Shown here one piece after another: positions 18,752 to 27,460 of a DNA stretch of 50,461 nucleotides. The DNA comes from Pseudoalteromonas atlantica (GTDB lineage: Bacteria; Pseudomonadota; Gammaproteobacteria; Enterobacterales; Alteromonadaceae). The position numbers were made by a program, and so were the translations under genes. The notes beneath the pieces are model-generated. The model saw nothing but the letters and a program-made list of their open reading frames with translations, made no database searches and was not told where the DNA came from. Position 1 is the stretch's first letter. Every line of letters begins with the position of its first letter. Location of the stretch: assembly GCA_007988745.1 (NCBI GenBank), contig BJUT01000031.1, positions 1 through 50,461 of the forward strand, given 5' to 3'.

Positions 18752-18766
18752 TGATAATAATTATTA
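18752..18766. promoter_or_regulatory. Fur box
   Basis: TGATAATAATTATTA matches the 7-1-7 Fur consensus TGATAAT-N-ATTATCA at 14 of 15 positions (the N counted as a match). It sits just upstream of the sigma70 -35 element at 18774 and also in the upstream region of the divergent DUF6279 gene. Confidence 0.75.
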
Positions 18767-18773
18767 TTTACTG

Positions 18774-18801
18774 TTGACACACCATCAAATCTAAATAATA
18801 A
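18774..18801 (+). promoter_or_regulatory. Sigma70 promoter of the RyhB-like RNA
   Basis: TTGACA at 18774-18779, a 16-base spacer and TAATAA at 18796-18801. The start of transcription is expected near 18808. The promoter has no coding sequence behind it for about 450 bases. Confidence 0.75.
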
Positions 18802-18807
18802 TTAATC

Positions 18808-19013
18808 GCATAAACAAAGTGTAACGACCTCAGTGCCCAAGGAAGAAATACAGCATGGATGCTGACATTTTGTTTTAAGCGCGTGACTGCTTAATGGCTA
18901 TTATTTACTCGACCCAAGTAATAGCATAAAAGTTCATCTCTACTTGCTACATTGCTCATATTAGTGACGGTTAATATGACATTAAAAGCGCAGGCCTTGG
19001 TTTGCGCTTTTTT
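18808..19013 (+). ncRNA. Candidate RyhB-like iron-responsive small RNA
   Basis: A predicted RNA of about 206 bases with all parts of a Fur-controlled small RNA: a Fur box (18752), a strong promoter (18774-18801), no open frame, and an intrinsic terminator (18984-19013). Bases 18949-18958 read ACATTGCTCA, identical to ten bases of the conserved E. coli RyhB core, in a stretch that looks unpaired between a 7-bp hairpin (18897-18925) and the terminator. A small hairpin, CAGCA/TGCTG, lies at 18851-18864. The size is closer to the Vibrio form (over 200 bases) than to the 90-base E. coli form. By analogy it would pair with mRNAs for iron-using proteins with Hfq when iron is low. Expression and targets are inferred. 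Confidence 0.72.
18984..19013 (+). terminator. Terminator of the RyhB-like RNA
   Basis: Perfect 9-bp stem AAAAGCGCA / TGCGCTTTT with a ten-base loop and six T at 19008-19013. No protein gene ends upstream on this strand, so it belongs to an untranslated transcript. Confidence 0.85.
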
Positions 19014-19279
19014 ACTGCTTTAAATTTTCTGTAATATCTGTATCTTACGCTTATAAACAGCGCATTATTAGCAATATAATTGCTTATTTAAGCTATAATT
19101 ACCACAACAGCTTGGCTAAGTGTTAAACGAGCATATAATCACCAAAGCGTTAGTATTTCACTTAACCCCAAGCACTTGCACCATTTTATACGTGGCTATT
19201 AAATAGTAAGTACAAAGTGTTGCAATAAAACAGGTTTCATACATACACATTGCAACTATTACCTATTGGAGACATGGCT

Positions 19280-20005
19280 ATGTCACAGTTTAATTTAAAA
19301 GCATTAATACTCACTGGCGTTTTGCTTTCAAGCCCATTTGCACATGCAACTCTTGAAGACGGTATAAGAGCTGCCAACGAAGGCGAGTTTGCGACGGCAC
19401 TAAAAGAATTTGAATATTTAGCTGATAAAGGCTTTGCCCCTGGTATTTACGAACTAGGTAAACTTTACGAGGGCGGCTATGGTGTTACACGCGACTACTT
19501 TAAAGCGGCAGAGCTTTATAAAGAGGGCGTTAAAAAAAATCACGCTGACTCAATGTTTGCGCTAGCGGTTTTATACGATGAAGGCAAAGGCGTAAAGCTT
19601 GATAAGCAAATGGCGGTTACGTTATTTGAAAAAGCAGCGAAAAAAAACCTCCCCGCCGCACAATTTAATTTAGGTGTTATGTATGCAAATGGCGAGGGCG
19701 TATCGCGCGATTATAAACAAGCCAGAACGTGGTACGAAAAAGCCGCTGCTAATAACTACTCACTGGCGCAATTTAATCTGGCGCTCATGTATTTTGAAGG
19801 CCTAGGCATGCCAAAAGACTTAGAGAAATCGTATGTGTGGAATACCATTGCAGAATACAACGGCAACATGCAAGCAAGCCATAGCCGTAAGCTAGATGAG
19901 CGTAAAATGCTACCTAAAGAAATAGAAGAAGCAAAAGAAAAAGCCGACAAAATCTACGAAAAAATACTCGCAGGCACGTACGCCGGTGAAGGTCGCTTAT
20001 TTTAA
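19280..20005 (+). CDS. Exported Sel1-repeat protein
   Basis: About 241 residues from ATG 19280, chosen because GGAG at 19268-19271 sits eight bases upstream; ATG 19274 and a farther start at 19250 are less well placed. The signal peptide ends in SPFAHA, so the mature protein is probably periplasmic. Four Sel1-type (TPR-like) repeats follow, with motifs such as YELGKLYEGGYGVTRDY, FALAVLYDEGKGVKLDK, FNLGVMYANGEGVSRDY and FNLALMYFEGLGMPKDL. Such proteins are scaffolds for protein contacts; a specific partner cannot be named. The gene is monocistronic and ends at a strong terminator. Confidence 0.9.
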   Translation: MSQFNLKALILTGVLLSSPFAHATLEDGIRAANEGEFATALKEFEYLADKGFAPGIYELGKLYEGGYGVTRDYFKAAELYKEGVKKNHADSMFALAVLYDEGKGVKLDKQMAVTLFEKAAKKNLPAAQFNLGVMYANGEGVSRDYKQARTWYEKAAANNYSLAQFNLALMYFEGLGMPKDLEKSYVWNTIAEYNGNMQASHSRKLDERKMLPKEIEEAKEKADKIYEKILAGTYAGEGRLF

Positions 20006-20035
20006 TTTTCGCCTAGCAAAACCTAAGTGTTTAAC

Positions 20036-20068
20036 AAGGGCAAATGCATCTCGCATTTGCCCTTTTTT
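20036..20068 (+). terminator. Terminator of the Sel1-repeat gene (bidirectional)
   Basis: The 12-bp stem AAGGGCAAATGC / GCATTTGCCCTT with loop ATCTC is followed by a run of T. It also lies just beyond the stop codon of the convergent aldehyde dehydrogenase gene. Confidence 0.9.
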
Positions 20069-20069
20069 A

Positions 20070-20088
20070 TACCAATTTACTTAATATA
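20070..20088 (+). repeat. Post-terminator motif, copy 1
   Basis: TACCAATTTACTTAATATA directly follows the terminator T-run and overlaps the end of the aldehyde dehydrogenase gene. It shares TACCAA and CTTAAT with the copies at 37024-37042 (reverse) and 49719-49737. Confidence 0.5.
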
Positions 20089-21495
20089 TAAAAATTTAAG
20101 CAGCTTAATAATAAGGTTGCTCTGTTTGAGTAAAAGCGCGGTACGCGGGTTAAACGAGCTAGACACCAAGGTGTTTTTTGCATGACTAAAGGTTAAAAAC
20201 CCCTCTTTACCATGATAATGCCCCATTCCTGAATGCCCAACGCCACCAAATGGCACATCGTCTGCTGTCACCTGCACTAAGGCATCGTTTACAGCAACTG
20301 TACCACTTAATGTTTGCTCCATGATGTAATCTTGAGCGTGCTTATCTTGGCCTAAAATGTATAGCGCTAAAGGGTGATTATGCGCTTTTATGTAGCTAAT
20401 TGCCTCATCGAGCTTTTCGTAGGTTTTAATAGGCAAAATGGGGCCAAATAACTCATCTTGCATTAACGTCATATCATCGCTAGGCGCGGTAACAATATGC
20501 AAACCCATTCTATGCTTTTGTTTGTCTTGCTGGTTTTGATCTAGCGGCTTAATAACTTGCGCACCTAACTGCTGTGCTTGTGTTAAATACCCTTCTAAGC
20601 GAGAGTAATGCGCATCGCTAATAATTGACGTTAAGTTTTTGCCTTCAACCCCGTCTTTAAAGTGCTTTTTATAAAGCTCGCACAATTGCTGCACCAGCTG
20701 ATGCTCAAGGGCCTTAGGTACAAATACATAATCTGGGGCTACACAAATTTGCCCTGCATTAGCCATTTTACCAAACAATAATGTTTGCGCTGCTTTTTTA
20801 ATATTAGCTTGCTCAGTAATGATCACCGGCGACTTACCACCGAGCTCTAAGGTAACAGGGGTTAAATTTTCGCTGGCTGCTTTCATAACCAGCTTGCCCA
20901 CTGACGTTGAGCCAGTAAACAGCAGATGTGCAAATGGCAGTGCAGAAAACTCACTCGCTACATCGCTTGCCCCTAACACCACTTTACAATGCGCTTGTAG
21001 CTCGTCTGCAAATATTTTTTCGATGACTGCATTTGTATGCGGAGTAAACTCGCTGAGCTTAAGCATAACTCTATTACCCGCAGCAATGGCGGTAATAACA
21101 GGTACTAATGCCAGTTGTATGGGGTAATTCCATGGTGCAATCACGCCAACTACACCAAGTGGCTGGTAAGTCACACTCACTTTTGATGGCCACAAACTTA
21201 AGCTAGTTGAGCGCTTACTGGGTTTTGCCCATTTTGGCAATTTTTTAATTATGTGCGCTAAACCCTGAACCGTTGGCAGAATATCGCCAAGTAACGTATC
21301 GAACGCGGTTCTGTAGCCAAAGTCTTTTGATGCTGCATCGATAAGCGCTTGTTCATTGCTAACAATGCGTTTGTGCAACTTTTTTAATAATACGATACGC
21401 TTATCTATCGGGAGGTACGACTGGGCTAAAAAGCTATTTTGCAGCTCATTAAACGTATCGCTGGGTGACGGTGTGTGTGTGCTATCAGTATCCAA
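20077..21495 (-). CDS. Coniferyl-aldehyde-type NAD(P)+ aldehyde dehydrogenase
   Basis: A 472-residue aldehyde dehydrogenase that oxidises an aldehyde to the acid. The catalytic residues are visible: N123 (APWNYP), E216 (LELGGKSP) and nucleophile C251 (NAGQICVAPDY). The opening (FNELQNSFLAQSYLPIDKRIVLLKKL) and the short hydrophobic C-terminal extension (LLLKQSNLIIKLLKFLY) fit the CALDH branch, whose members act on coniferyl aldehyde or on fatty and long-chain aldehydes. The hydrophobic tail may touch the membrane. The gene stands alone, convergent with the Sel1-repeat gene, so context gives no substrate. Confidence 0.92.
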   Translation of the reverse strand: MDTDSTHTPSPSDTFNELQNSFLAQSYLPIDKRIVLLKKLHKRIVSNEQALIDAASKDFGYRTAFDTLLGDILPTVQGLAHIIKKLPKWAKPSKRSTSLSLWPSKVSVTYQPLGVVGVIAPWNYPIQLALVPVITAIAAGNRVMLKLSEFTPHTNAVIEKIFADELQAHCKVVLGASDVASEFSALPFAHLLFTGSTSVGKLVMKAASENLTPVTLELGGKSPVIITEQANIKKAAQTLLFGKMANAGQICVAPDYVFVPKALEHQLVQQLCELYKKHFKDGVEGKNLTSIISDAHYSRLEGYLTQAQQLGAQVIKPLDQNQQDKQKHRMGLHIVTAPSDDMTLMQDELFGPILPIKTYEKLDEAISYIKAHNHPLALYILGQDKHAQDYIMEQTLSGTVAVNDALVQVTADDVPFGGVGHSGMGHYHGKEGFLTFSHAKNTLVSSSFNPRTALLLKQSNLIIKLLKFLYIK

Positions 21496-21649
21496 AGGTG
21501 CTACTCGTGTATCATTTTGCTACGACTATAACGCCGTTCTGATTTTCGAGCAATAACACTAACTATCTAAAAATTACCGTTTTTGTAGGAACAAATAGCC
21601 ACAATTAATCACTACTCGCTCAATAATTTAGCCCTTAAATTACTTTTAT

Positions 21650-23374
21650 TTAGCACGTTAGCGGCTCACAAGGAAGCGTAATAATAAATTTAGCGCCGCC
21701 TTGCTCGCGGTTCTGTGCGCTTAGCGTGCCATTAAGCGCGCTAATAATTTGCTTAGAAATACACAACCCAAGCCCTAGCCCATCAACCGATTTAGTACTG
21801 TAAAAAGGCTCAAAAATAGTGTCTATATCGTGCACTTCTATACCCGGACCGGTATCTTCAATACACAGTTGCACACTATTATTTAGATAATTGGCACTGA
21901 TACTCAGCTCGCGAGTAATACACCCTTGCATTGCTTGGCTGGCATTCGATATTAAGTTAACTAACACTTCTTCAAGGGCCGCTTTATCTGCTAACACGTT
22001 TAATTGGCTGTCAATTTTAGGCGGTAAAACACTTATATTGTCCTGCTTTAGCTGGTTTTTATTAATCTCAAGTGCCTTGGCTACTGATTCACTTAATGGC
22101 ACTTCGCTAATAATCGTTTTTGCAGAATCAGAAAAATAATTTAGCTGTGCAACTATCTTATGCACTCTTGCTACTAAGGATTCAATAAACTGTAAATTTT
22201 CGTTTAGGGCTTCAAACTTTCCTTTAGCTAGCAAGCGCTTAGCACTGGCTAAGTAAGTATTAATGGTATTAAGCGGGTGATTAATTTCGTGGTTAAAGCC
22301 CATGCTAAGCTGGCCAATTGTTGCAAGCTTAGTTGATTGTACAAGCGCATCTTGCTGTGCTTTAAAAGCATTGGTACGTGCACTAATTTCCTGACTGACA
22401 CTGTGATGGGAATAAACCAGCTTTTTAACGCCAACAAAGCGCCTTAAAACAACATACCCTAGGGCAATAATAAGCGCATAAATTACCACAAAGCCAAATA
22501 ACGCCGGTAATTGGGCAATATTAGCATTAGATACATTTACTAATACGGTAACCGATGCGTTCAAAAAGCGTAATTTTTGCTCTACCGATAAATAGTTATG
22601 CTCATCAATTGTGCTAAACAGTAACCTTTGTGATGTGTAATTTGAATGGGCAATCAGCTTAGGTTGATAATCTAAATACGCTCGACGCTGAGCGATGTCT
22701 CGACGATGAGTAATATCGAGTGTAGAAAACGTATTCAGACGCCAATTTTCCATATCTGAAATAGCAATCACGCTATCTTCTAGCTGCACATAAAAGTGGC
22801 TGCCTTTGGCGGTATTTAAAAGCTCACGGTCACTTTCAAATTTGTTCACATTGACTTTTAAAACAACGACCCCTACCGCTTGATTATTGTTATAAATGGC
22901 TTGTGAAAAATAGATGCCTCGCTCTTTTGTACGCATGCCTAGGGCAAAATACGCTACTTTTTCACCTGCAAATGCGCGCTTAAAATACGGTCTAAACGAC
23001 AGATCGCTGCCTAAGAAGTTATGATCGGCCTGCCAGTTACTGCTTGCAATCACAGCGCCTTGTTCATCAAGAATATAAATATCTGAGGCACCACTGGCTT
23101 GTTGTATATCAGCTAAGTAGTTATTAATCTTTTTTTCGTTATTTTGCGCCGCACCTAAAAAATCAATAACCTCGTTGTTATAGGTGAGAAGCTGAGGAAT
23201 TTTTGAAAAACGCGCAAGCTCAGCATCAATATAATGCTTTAACTGAGTTGCTTGCTGGGCTGCTTTTTGCTCGGCCTGATTATAATAATGAGTTCGACCA
23301 TAGCAAAACACAACCGACAATAGCACTATCAGTACAACAAAAGATAAAAGAAGTTTTTTAGAAAAGGAGAACAT
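21650..23374 (-). CDS. DctB-like membrane sensor histidine kinase
   Basis: A 574-residue kinase. A membrane segment (about residues 8-25), a periplasmic double-PAS/Cache sensor (about 30-270, with ILDEQGAVIASSNW and FRPYFKRAFAGE), a second membrane segment (about 290-311), a dimerisation domain with phospho-acceptor His362 (GFNHEINHPLN) and an HATPase domain (NLISNASQAM, DTGPGI, GLGLCISKQII). The layout is that of DctB, sensors of C4-dicarboxylates and related small acids that act with a sigma54 activator (DctD). No response-regulator gene is adjacent, so it is an orphan in this window. The ligand is unknown. Confidence 0.9.
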   Translation of the reverse strand: MFSFSKKLLLSFVVLIVLLSVVFCYGRTHYYNQAEQKAAQQATQLKHYIDAELARFSKIPQLLTYNNEVIDFLGAAQNNEKKINNYLADIQQASGASDIYILDEQGAVIASSNWQADHNFLGSDLSFRPYFKRAFAGEKVAYFALGMRTKERGIYFSQAIYNNNQAVGVVVLKVNVNKFESDRELLNTAKGSHFYVQLEDSVIAISDMENWRLNTFSTLDITHRRDIAQRRAYLDYQPKLIAHSNYTSQRLLFSTIDEHNYLSVEQKLRFLNASVTVLVNVSNANIAQLPALFGFVVIYALIIALGYVVLRRFVGVKKLVYSHHSVSQEISARTNAFKAQQDALVQSTKLATIGQLSMGFNHEINHPLNTINTYLASAKRLLAKGKFEALNENLQFIESLVARVHKIVAQLNYFSDSAKTIISEVPLSESVAKALEINKNQLKQDNISVLPPKIDSQLNVLADKAALEEVLVNLISNASQAMQGCITRELSISANYLNNSVQLCIEDTGPGIEVHDIDTIFEPFYSTKSVDGLGLGLCISKQIISALNGTLSAQNREQGGAKFIITLPCEPLTC

Positions 23375-23545
23375 GCCCTAGCTCACAACAAAATAGCTAT
23401 AAAATTTAAGGGCGCTAGTTTAACGGGTTATGGGCGCTAACAACAGAAACTTTGTGTTAACAAATACAATAAATCTTAATTTATTTATAAACTGCTGCAA
23501 GTCTGTACTGACTCGCAACAGTAAACATCATTAGCGGTACTAAAA

Positions 23546-23812
23546 TTACGAGTTAGTGGCTAATTGAGGCTTATTTTTAGCGTACTTGTATAAGCCGATC
23601 AGTGAAGCTGCAATCCAGAAAATCTCAATTACAAAGCTTGCAAGGTTAAAGTTGTAACACAAACTTATTAACAGCAAAATTGCCCCTGTTAAATTCATTA
23701 TGTTGTACAATAACCCCGTTGGGGATGCTTTATTAAGTTGTAATAAAAAGAATGCACCAACAACTAAGAAAGTACCCGCCATACCTACAATATCAAATAA
23801 CAGTGCTATCAC
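23546..23812 (-). CDS. Small membrane protein, CBU_0592-like family
   Basis: An 88-residue protein with three hydrophobic helices (about residues 2-25, 33-53 and 57-76) and a short basic C-terminal tail. The sequence fits a small inner-membrane family known as CBU_0592-like, with no established function. It starts with GTG at 23812; AGGA seven bases upstream supports this. It is single, between the kinase gene and the zinc-ribbon gene. Confidence 0.75.
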   Translation of the reverse strand: MIALLFDIVGMAGTFLVVGAFFLLQLNKASPTGLLYNIMNLTGAILLLISLCYNFNLASFVIEIFWIAASLIGLYKYAKNKPQLATNS

Positions 23813-23998
23813 ACGTTTATCCTTTGCTTAAAAAACCCAACTAACTGGCCCTATCCTTGGGGAGGGTGTTTTTCAATCATTGAAACAGCAAAACCGGGCG
23901 AGTATATCAGGCTTGTTTATTGGTACAAGGTCAATTGTCCGCCTTACTAATCATCAAATCTAAGCTTTTGTAGTTATTACATTTTTAAACGTATTGGG

Positions 23999-24250
23999 TT
24001 ATTTAAAGGTAACCTTACCGCCAATTATTTTATAAGCTGGCGTACCGCGTATGATTGCTGGGCGCGCAAATGGGCGCTCGCATTGGGGGCAAATACACGG
24101 TGTAGTTGTGTAATCTTGGGTTATTCGCTCTATAAAACACTTTACTAAAGCGCCTTTGCCACCTTTCCTATATTTAAACAGCGCCGCTTTGCAAGCAGAG
24201 CAAAAAATATCGACTGTTTTAGTCGGCCCTTTTTTATTTGGCTTAGCCAT
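23999..24250 (-). CDS. Small putative zinc-ribbon protein of unknown function
   Basis: An 83-residue protein from ATG 24250, chosen because a strong AAGGAG lies seven bases upstream; a longer frame to 24289 lacks such a site. Cysteine pairs C17-x2-C20 (FCSACKAALFKY) and CICPQC (C52-C57), with C38 between, suggest a zinc-binding fold. Lysine and arginine are frequent, so contact with nucleic acid is possible. I do not recognise a named family, and neighbours give no clue. Confidence 0.7.
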   Translation of the reverse strand: MAKPNKKGPTKTVDIFCSACKAALFKYRKGGKGALVKCFIERITQDYTTTPCICPQCERPFARPAIIRGTPAYKIIGGKVTFK

Positions 24251-24406
24251 ACACTCCTTAACATACCTACGTTGATACAAAGCAGACATTTTAGCAGTTA
24301 ATAAATAAAAACGTTACAGAAGCTAGGTAAACTGCCTAATAAGCGGTGGAGAAAACGCAGGGGATTAAATAATAGGTACGATATAAAACACCATAAAAGC
24401 GTTTCG

Positions 24407-24775
24407 CTAATCTCTAAAAAACAAACGGTTTAATTGCGCTGATAACACATTCATATTAAATGGTTTAATAATAAACCCCGACACTTTTGCTTTAATAACT
24501 TGTTTTACTGTATCGGCGTTATCTTCGCACGTGACCATAATAACAGGTAAATCGACTAAGGCTTGGTCGTGGCGTATGTTATCGAGCAAGTTTACACCGT
24601 CTACTTTAGGCATATGTAGGTCGGTTATTACTAAATCAAATTTTTGCTGACGCAGTATTTTTAACGCCTGTTGGCCGTCAGTTGCCTCTACAACATTTTT
24701 GTAATCAAGCTGCCTTAACATATTAATTAATACGTGGCGCATAAGTGGCATATCATCAACGACTAATATTTTCAT
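24407..24775 (-). CDS. CheY-like single-domain response regulator
   Basis: A 122-residue receiver domain without an output domain. Acidic pocket D7-D8, phospho-acceptor D52 (ITDLHMPKVDG), T82 and K104 (IIKPF) are present, so it should be phosphorylated normally. It begins MKILVVDDMPLMRHVL as in CheY-type proteins. There are no chemotaxis or kinase genes beside it; the nearest histidine kinase is the DctB-like one about 1 kb away on the same strand, but two genes lie between. A partner cannot be assigned. Confidence 0.92.
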   Translation of the reverse strand: MKILVVDDMPLMRHVLINMLRQLDYKNVVEATDGQQALKILRQQKFDLVITDLHMPKVDGVNLLDNIRHDQALVDLPVIMVTCEDNADTVKQVIKAKVSGFIIKPFNMNVLSAQLNRLFFRD

Positions 24776-24827
24776 AATTATCTTTATTGTATTTTAGCGC
24801 TTAAAGGTGGCGCCTTATTTAGCGTTC

Positions 24828-25232
24828 TTAGGGCCATACACCTATAATAAAACCCATTAATGTAAATTGTAATGTGTAATACCCTGCATTAATTATAAAT
24901 AACTTGATTGGCCGCTGCTCATAAATGTAACTGAGCCCCAGCGAACTACCTACCCAAAACAAACCGATGGCAAAACCTGTAAAGGCGCCCTCTCCCATTC
25001 CGGCCTCTTTACCTAAAAATAATGAAAGCACCACCGCCGACAAAAGTGCAAGTACCATACTGCCACCAAAAATTAACGCCGGTTTTGCTGTTTGTAAATC
25101 AAGCTCCGTAAGGCCTGTACACTCTAACCAAGCATTTTTAAAAAAAGCGTTTGAATACCAAATACCGCCAAGCATAAAAGAGGAAAGCGCCGCCACAAGC
25201 ACGGCAAAAAAATTAACATCAGAAAAATTCAT
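24828..25232 (-). CDS. DUF1761-family membrane protein
   Basis: About 134 residues from ATG 25232 (a start at 25244 adds four residues). Four hydrophobic helices and the family opening VNFFAVLVAALSSFMLGGIWYS are clear; FKNAWLECTGL follows. DUF1761 proteins are small inner-membrane proteins of unknown function. It lies between the response-regulator and YbaK genes on the same strand, with gaps of 52 and about 120 bases. Confidence 0.85.
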   Translation of the reverse strand: MNFSDVNFFAVLVAALSSFMLGGIWYSNAFFKNAWLECTGLTELDLQTAKPALIFGGSMVLALLSAVVLSLFLGKEAGMGEGAFTGFAIGLFWVGSSLGLSYIYEQRPIKLFIINAGYYTLQFTLMGFIIGVWP

Positions 25233-25352
25233 ACATACTGCCATAATGCATAGTGTACAAGGGTATTTTGACTGTAGTTAAAAATACCCTAAGCAGCAAA
25301 TTATCGCCTTTAAAATTTGCGGTTTAGGGCGTGTTGGTTTTTGTGGAGGTTT

Positions 25353-25814
25353 TTAAAAATCGCCATAGGCGGCACGCGTTTGTGCCTTTAAATCGGTTGG
25401 CGAAAGCGCTACCTCAAGCCCTCGCTTACCTGCACTTACATACACTGTTTTAAAGGCCATAGCGCTTGAATGAATAAAAGTGGTTAGGCGCTTTTTTTGC
25501 CCAAGCGGGCTAACCCCTCCCAAGATATACCCTGTAGCGGCTTGTACCTTTGGCGCGCTTGCCATTGCGACCTTTTTAGCGTGACTCAGTTTGGCCAATT
25601 GCTTTAAATTTACTTGCTGGGATACCGGTGTAATGGCAACAATTAACTGCCCTTCACTGGTTTCAAGCACGAGGGTTTTAAATACCTGCTCACTATTAAG
25701 GTTTAACTTTTCAACGGCTTCTTGGCCATAACGTGTTGTATTAGCATCGTGTTGATAACTAAGTACATCGTGAGGCACATTTTGTTTTTTCAGTAATTCT
25801 ATAGCCGGGGTCAT
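25353..25814 (-). CDS. ybaK: Cys-tRNA(Pro) deacylase YbaK/EbsC
   Basis: A single-domain editing enzyme, free in the cytoplasm, that hydrolyses Cys wrongly attached to tRNA(Pro). About 153 residues from ATG 25814, the usual YbaK start (MTPAIELLKKQNVPHDVLSY); an upstream start at 25829 is less typical. The lysine of VFKTLVLE and the glycine-rich loops YILGGVSPLGQKKRL and VSAGKRGLEVALSP belong to the active site. It is complete and monocistronic. Confidence 0.95.
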   Translation of the reverse strand: MTPAIELLKKQNVPHDVLSYQHDANTTRYGQEAVEKLNLNSEQVFKTLVLETSEGQLIVAITPVSQQVNLKQLAKLSHAKKVAMASAPKVQAATGYILGGVSPLGQKKRLTTFIHSSAMAFKTVYVSAGKRGLEVALSPTDLKAQTRAAYGDF

Positions 25815-26065
25815 ACAATTTAGCCACATTATTTTAAGCGAATTATTAATCTACAATAAGGGTTAATCATTTTGAAGAGTAACTTAATAGCAGATACGTA
25901 AAAAGCCTCTTATTTACGAGGGTATAGGTACAAAGGGTAAAGCAGTGTGGGGTCAATTGCACAAGGCAACAAAATTGCTCAATGAATTAATCGATTGAGT
26001 ATACGCACTTTATAATATTGCTAAGTCGTGCCCAGAAAAATGGTTAAATCACATGAATTTGAGTC

Positions 26066-26098
26066 AAAAAAAACGGTGCATCTAGCACCGTTTTTTTT
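26066..26098 (-). terminator. dnaJ terminator (bidirectional)
   Basis: The stem ACGGTGC / GCACCGT with a five-base loop is flanked by eight A and eight T, giving a near-perfect intrinsic terminator after the dnaJ stop codon. Confidence 0.92.
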
Positions 26099-26116
26099 AG
26101 TTTTTACGATAACTTA

Positions 26117-27259
26117 TTACTTAGTTAAATCGTCAAAAAACTTTTTAACGCCGTCAAAAAAGCCTTGCTCTTTAGGACGGTTTTTTGAGCTATCTTTGCC
26201 CATGCTCTCGTCTAACTCTTTAAGTAACTCGCGTTGACGCTCGTTTAAGTTAACTGGCGTTTCAATCACTACTTTACAAATTAAGTCACCTTGAGCACCA
26301 CTACGTACAGATTTAACACCTTTGCCACGCATACGGAACATTTTGCCCGTTTGTGTTTCAGACGGTATTTTAAGTTTTGCACGGCCATCAAGCGTAGGCA
26401 CTTCAATTTCGCCACCTAAACCTGCGGTAGTAAAGCTAATTGGCACTTCGCAGTACAAGTTATTCGCATCACGTACAAAAATTGGGTGTTCGCGTACAGA
26501 TACTTGCACGTATAAGTCGCCAGCTGGCGCTCCGTGCATACCCGCTTCGCCTTCACCGGTTAAACGAATACGATCGCCTGTATCTACGCCTGCTGGAATT
26601 TTAACTGACAACGTTTTCGTTTTCTCAACACGCCCTTGTCCGTGACACTTATCACATGGGTCTGAAATAATCTGACCTTGTCCCTGACACGTAGGACACG
26701 TTTGTTGAACAGCAAAGAAACCTTGGCGCATCTGCACTTGGCCAGCACCATGACACGTAGTACATGTTTTAGGCTTAGAGCCCGCTTTTGCACCACTGCC
26801 ATCACATGGCTTACAGCTAACCCACGTAGGTACTTTTATTTCTACTTCTTTACCACGAACCGCTTCTTCTAAGCTTAGGTCCATGTTGTAACGTAAATCT
26901 GATCCACGTTGTTGACGCGATTGACGACGGCCACCACCGCCACCAAAAATGTCACCGAACACATCACCAAAAATATCACCAAAATCGCCTTGACCACCAC
27001 CGCCAAAGCCACCGTGACCGCCGCCACCGCCTTGTTCAAAGGCAGCATGGCCGTATTGGTCATACATTTGACGTTTTTGATCGTCGGTTAAAATCTCGTA
27101 AGCTTCTTTTACTTCTTTAAATTTAGTTTCGAGATCTTTATCACCGGCGGTACGATCTGGGTGATATTTCATCGCTAAGCGTTTATACGCTTTTTTTATG
27201 TCTCTCTCGCTTGCATCTTTGCTTACGCCGAGAACTTCGTAATAATCGCGTTTTGACAT
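26117..27259 (-). CDS. dnaJ: Molecular chaperone DnaJ
   Basis: Hsp40 co-chaperone that delivers unfolded proteins to DnaK and stimulates its ATPase. About 380 residues from ATG 27259 ([14 protein letters not shown]); a GTG at 27268 is in frame but atypical. J domain with HPD (YHPDRT), a Gly/Phe-rich linker (about 75-115), a zinc domain with four CxxCxGxG repeats ([32 protein letters not shown]) and C-terminal substrate-binding domains. It lies 200 bases downstream of dnaK, on the same strand, with hairpins between that may set the dnaK:dnaJ ratio. Confidence 0.98.
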   Translation of the reverse strand: MSKRDYYEVLGVSKDASERDIKKAYKRLAMKYHPDRTAGDKDLETKFKEVKEAYEILTDDQKRQMYDQYGHAAFEQGGGGGHGGFGGGGQGDFGDIFGDVFGDIFGGGGGRRQSRQQRGSDLRYNMDLSLEEAVRGKEVEIKVPTWVSCKPCDGSGAKAGSKPKTCTTCHGAGQVQMRQGFFAVQQTCPTCQGQGQIISDPCDKCHGQGRVEKTKTLSVKIPAGVDTGDRIRLTGEGEAGMHGAPAGDLYVQVSVREHPIFVRDANNLYCEVPISFTTAGLGGEIEVPTLDGRAKLKIPSETQTGKMFRMRGKGVKSVRSGAQGDLICKVVIETPVNLNERQRELLKELDESMGKDSSKNRPKEQGFFDGVKKFFDDLTK

Positions 27260-27308
27260 ATCTATCACACTACTCTTTTCTATTTGCAGCTAGGCTGCGG
27301 GATAAACC

Positions 27309-27329
27309 GATAAATCACATCGATTTATC
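27309..27329. promoter_or_regulatory. 8-5-8 inverted repeat between dnaK and dnaJ
   Basis: GATAAATC and GATTTATC form a perfect 8-bp inverted repeat around five bases, 50 bases before the dnaJ start, without a T-run. It could be an RNA hairpin or a protein site; no known regulator is recognised. Confidence 0.45.
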
Positions 27330-27357
27330 ATGAAAATTTTAAACCTTAAATACATAC

Positions 27358-27388
27358 AAAAGGCGCGACAAGCTGTAGCCTGCGCGCC
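27358..27388 (-). terminator. Weak terminator/attenuator after dnaK
   Basis: On the minus strand AGGCGCG pairs with CGCGCCT and is followed by only TTTTGT. Partial read-through would give more dnaK than dnaJ mRNA. Confidence 0.5.
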
Positions 27389-27460
27389 TCAAAAGTTCAT
27401 CCTACCCTAAAAACTTGAGCAAATCATGTTGTTTAGGCTAGTTAGAAGCTTAGCTGACAA

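Noticed and set aside
23829..23870. GC-rich stretch with possible bulged stem and T-run on the plus strand
   Set aside because: No plus-strand gene or promoter precedes it and the stem has a bulge; it more likely is part of the leader of the small membrane-protein gene.
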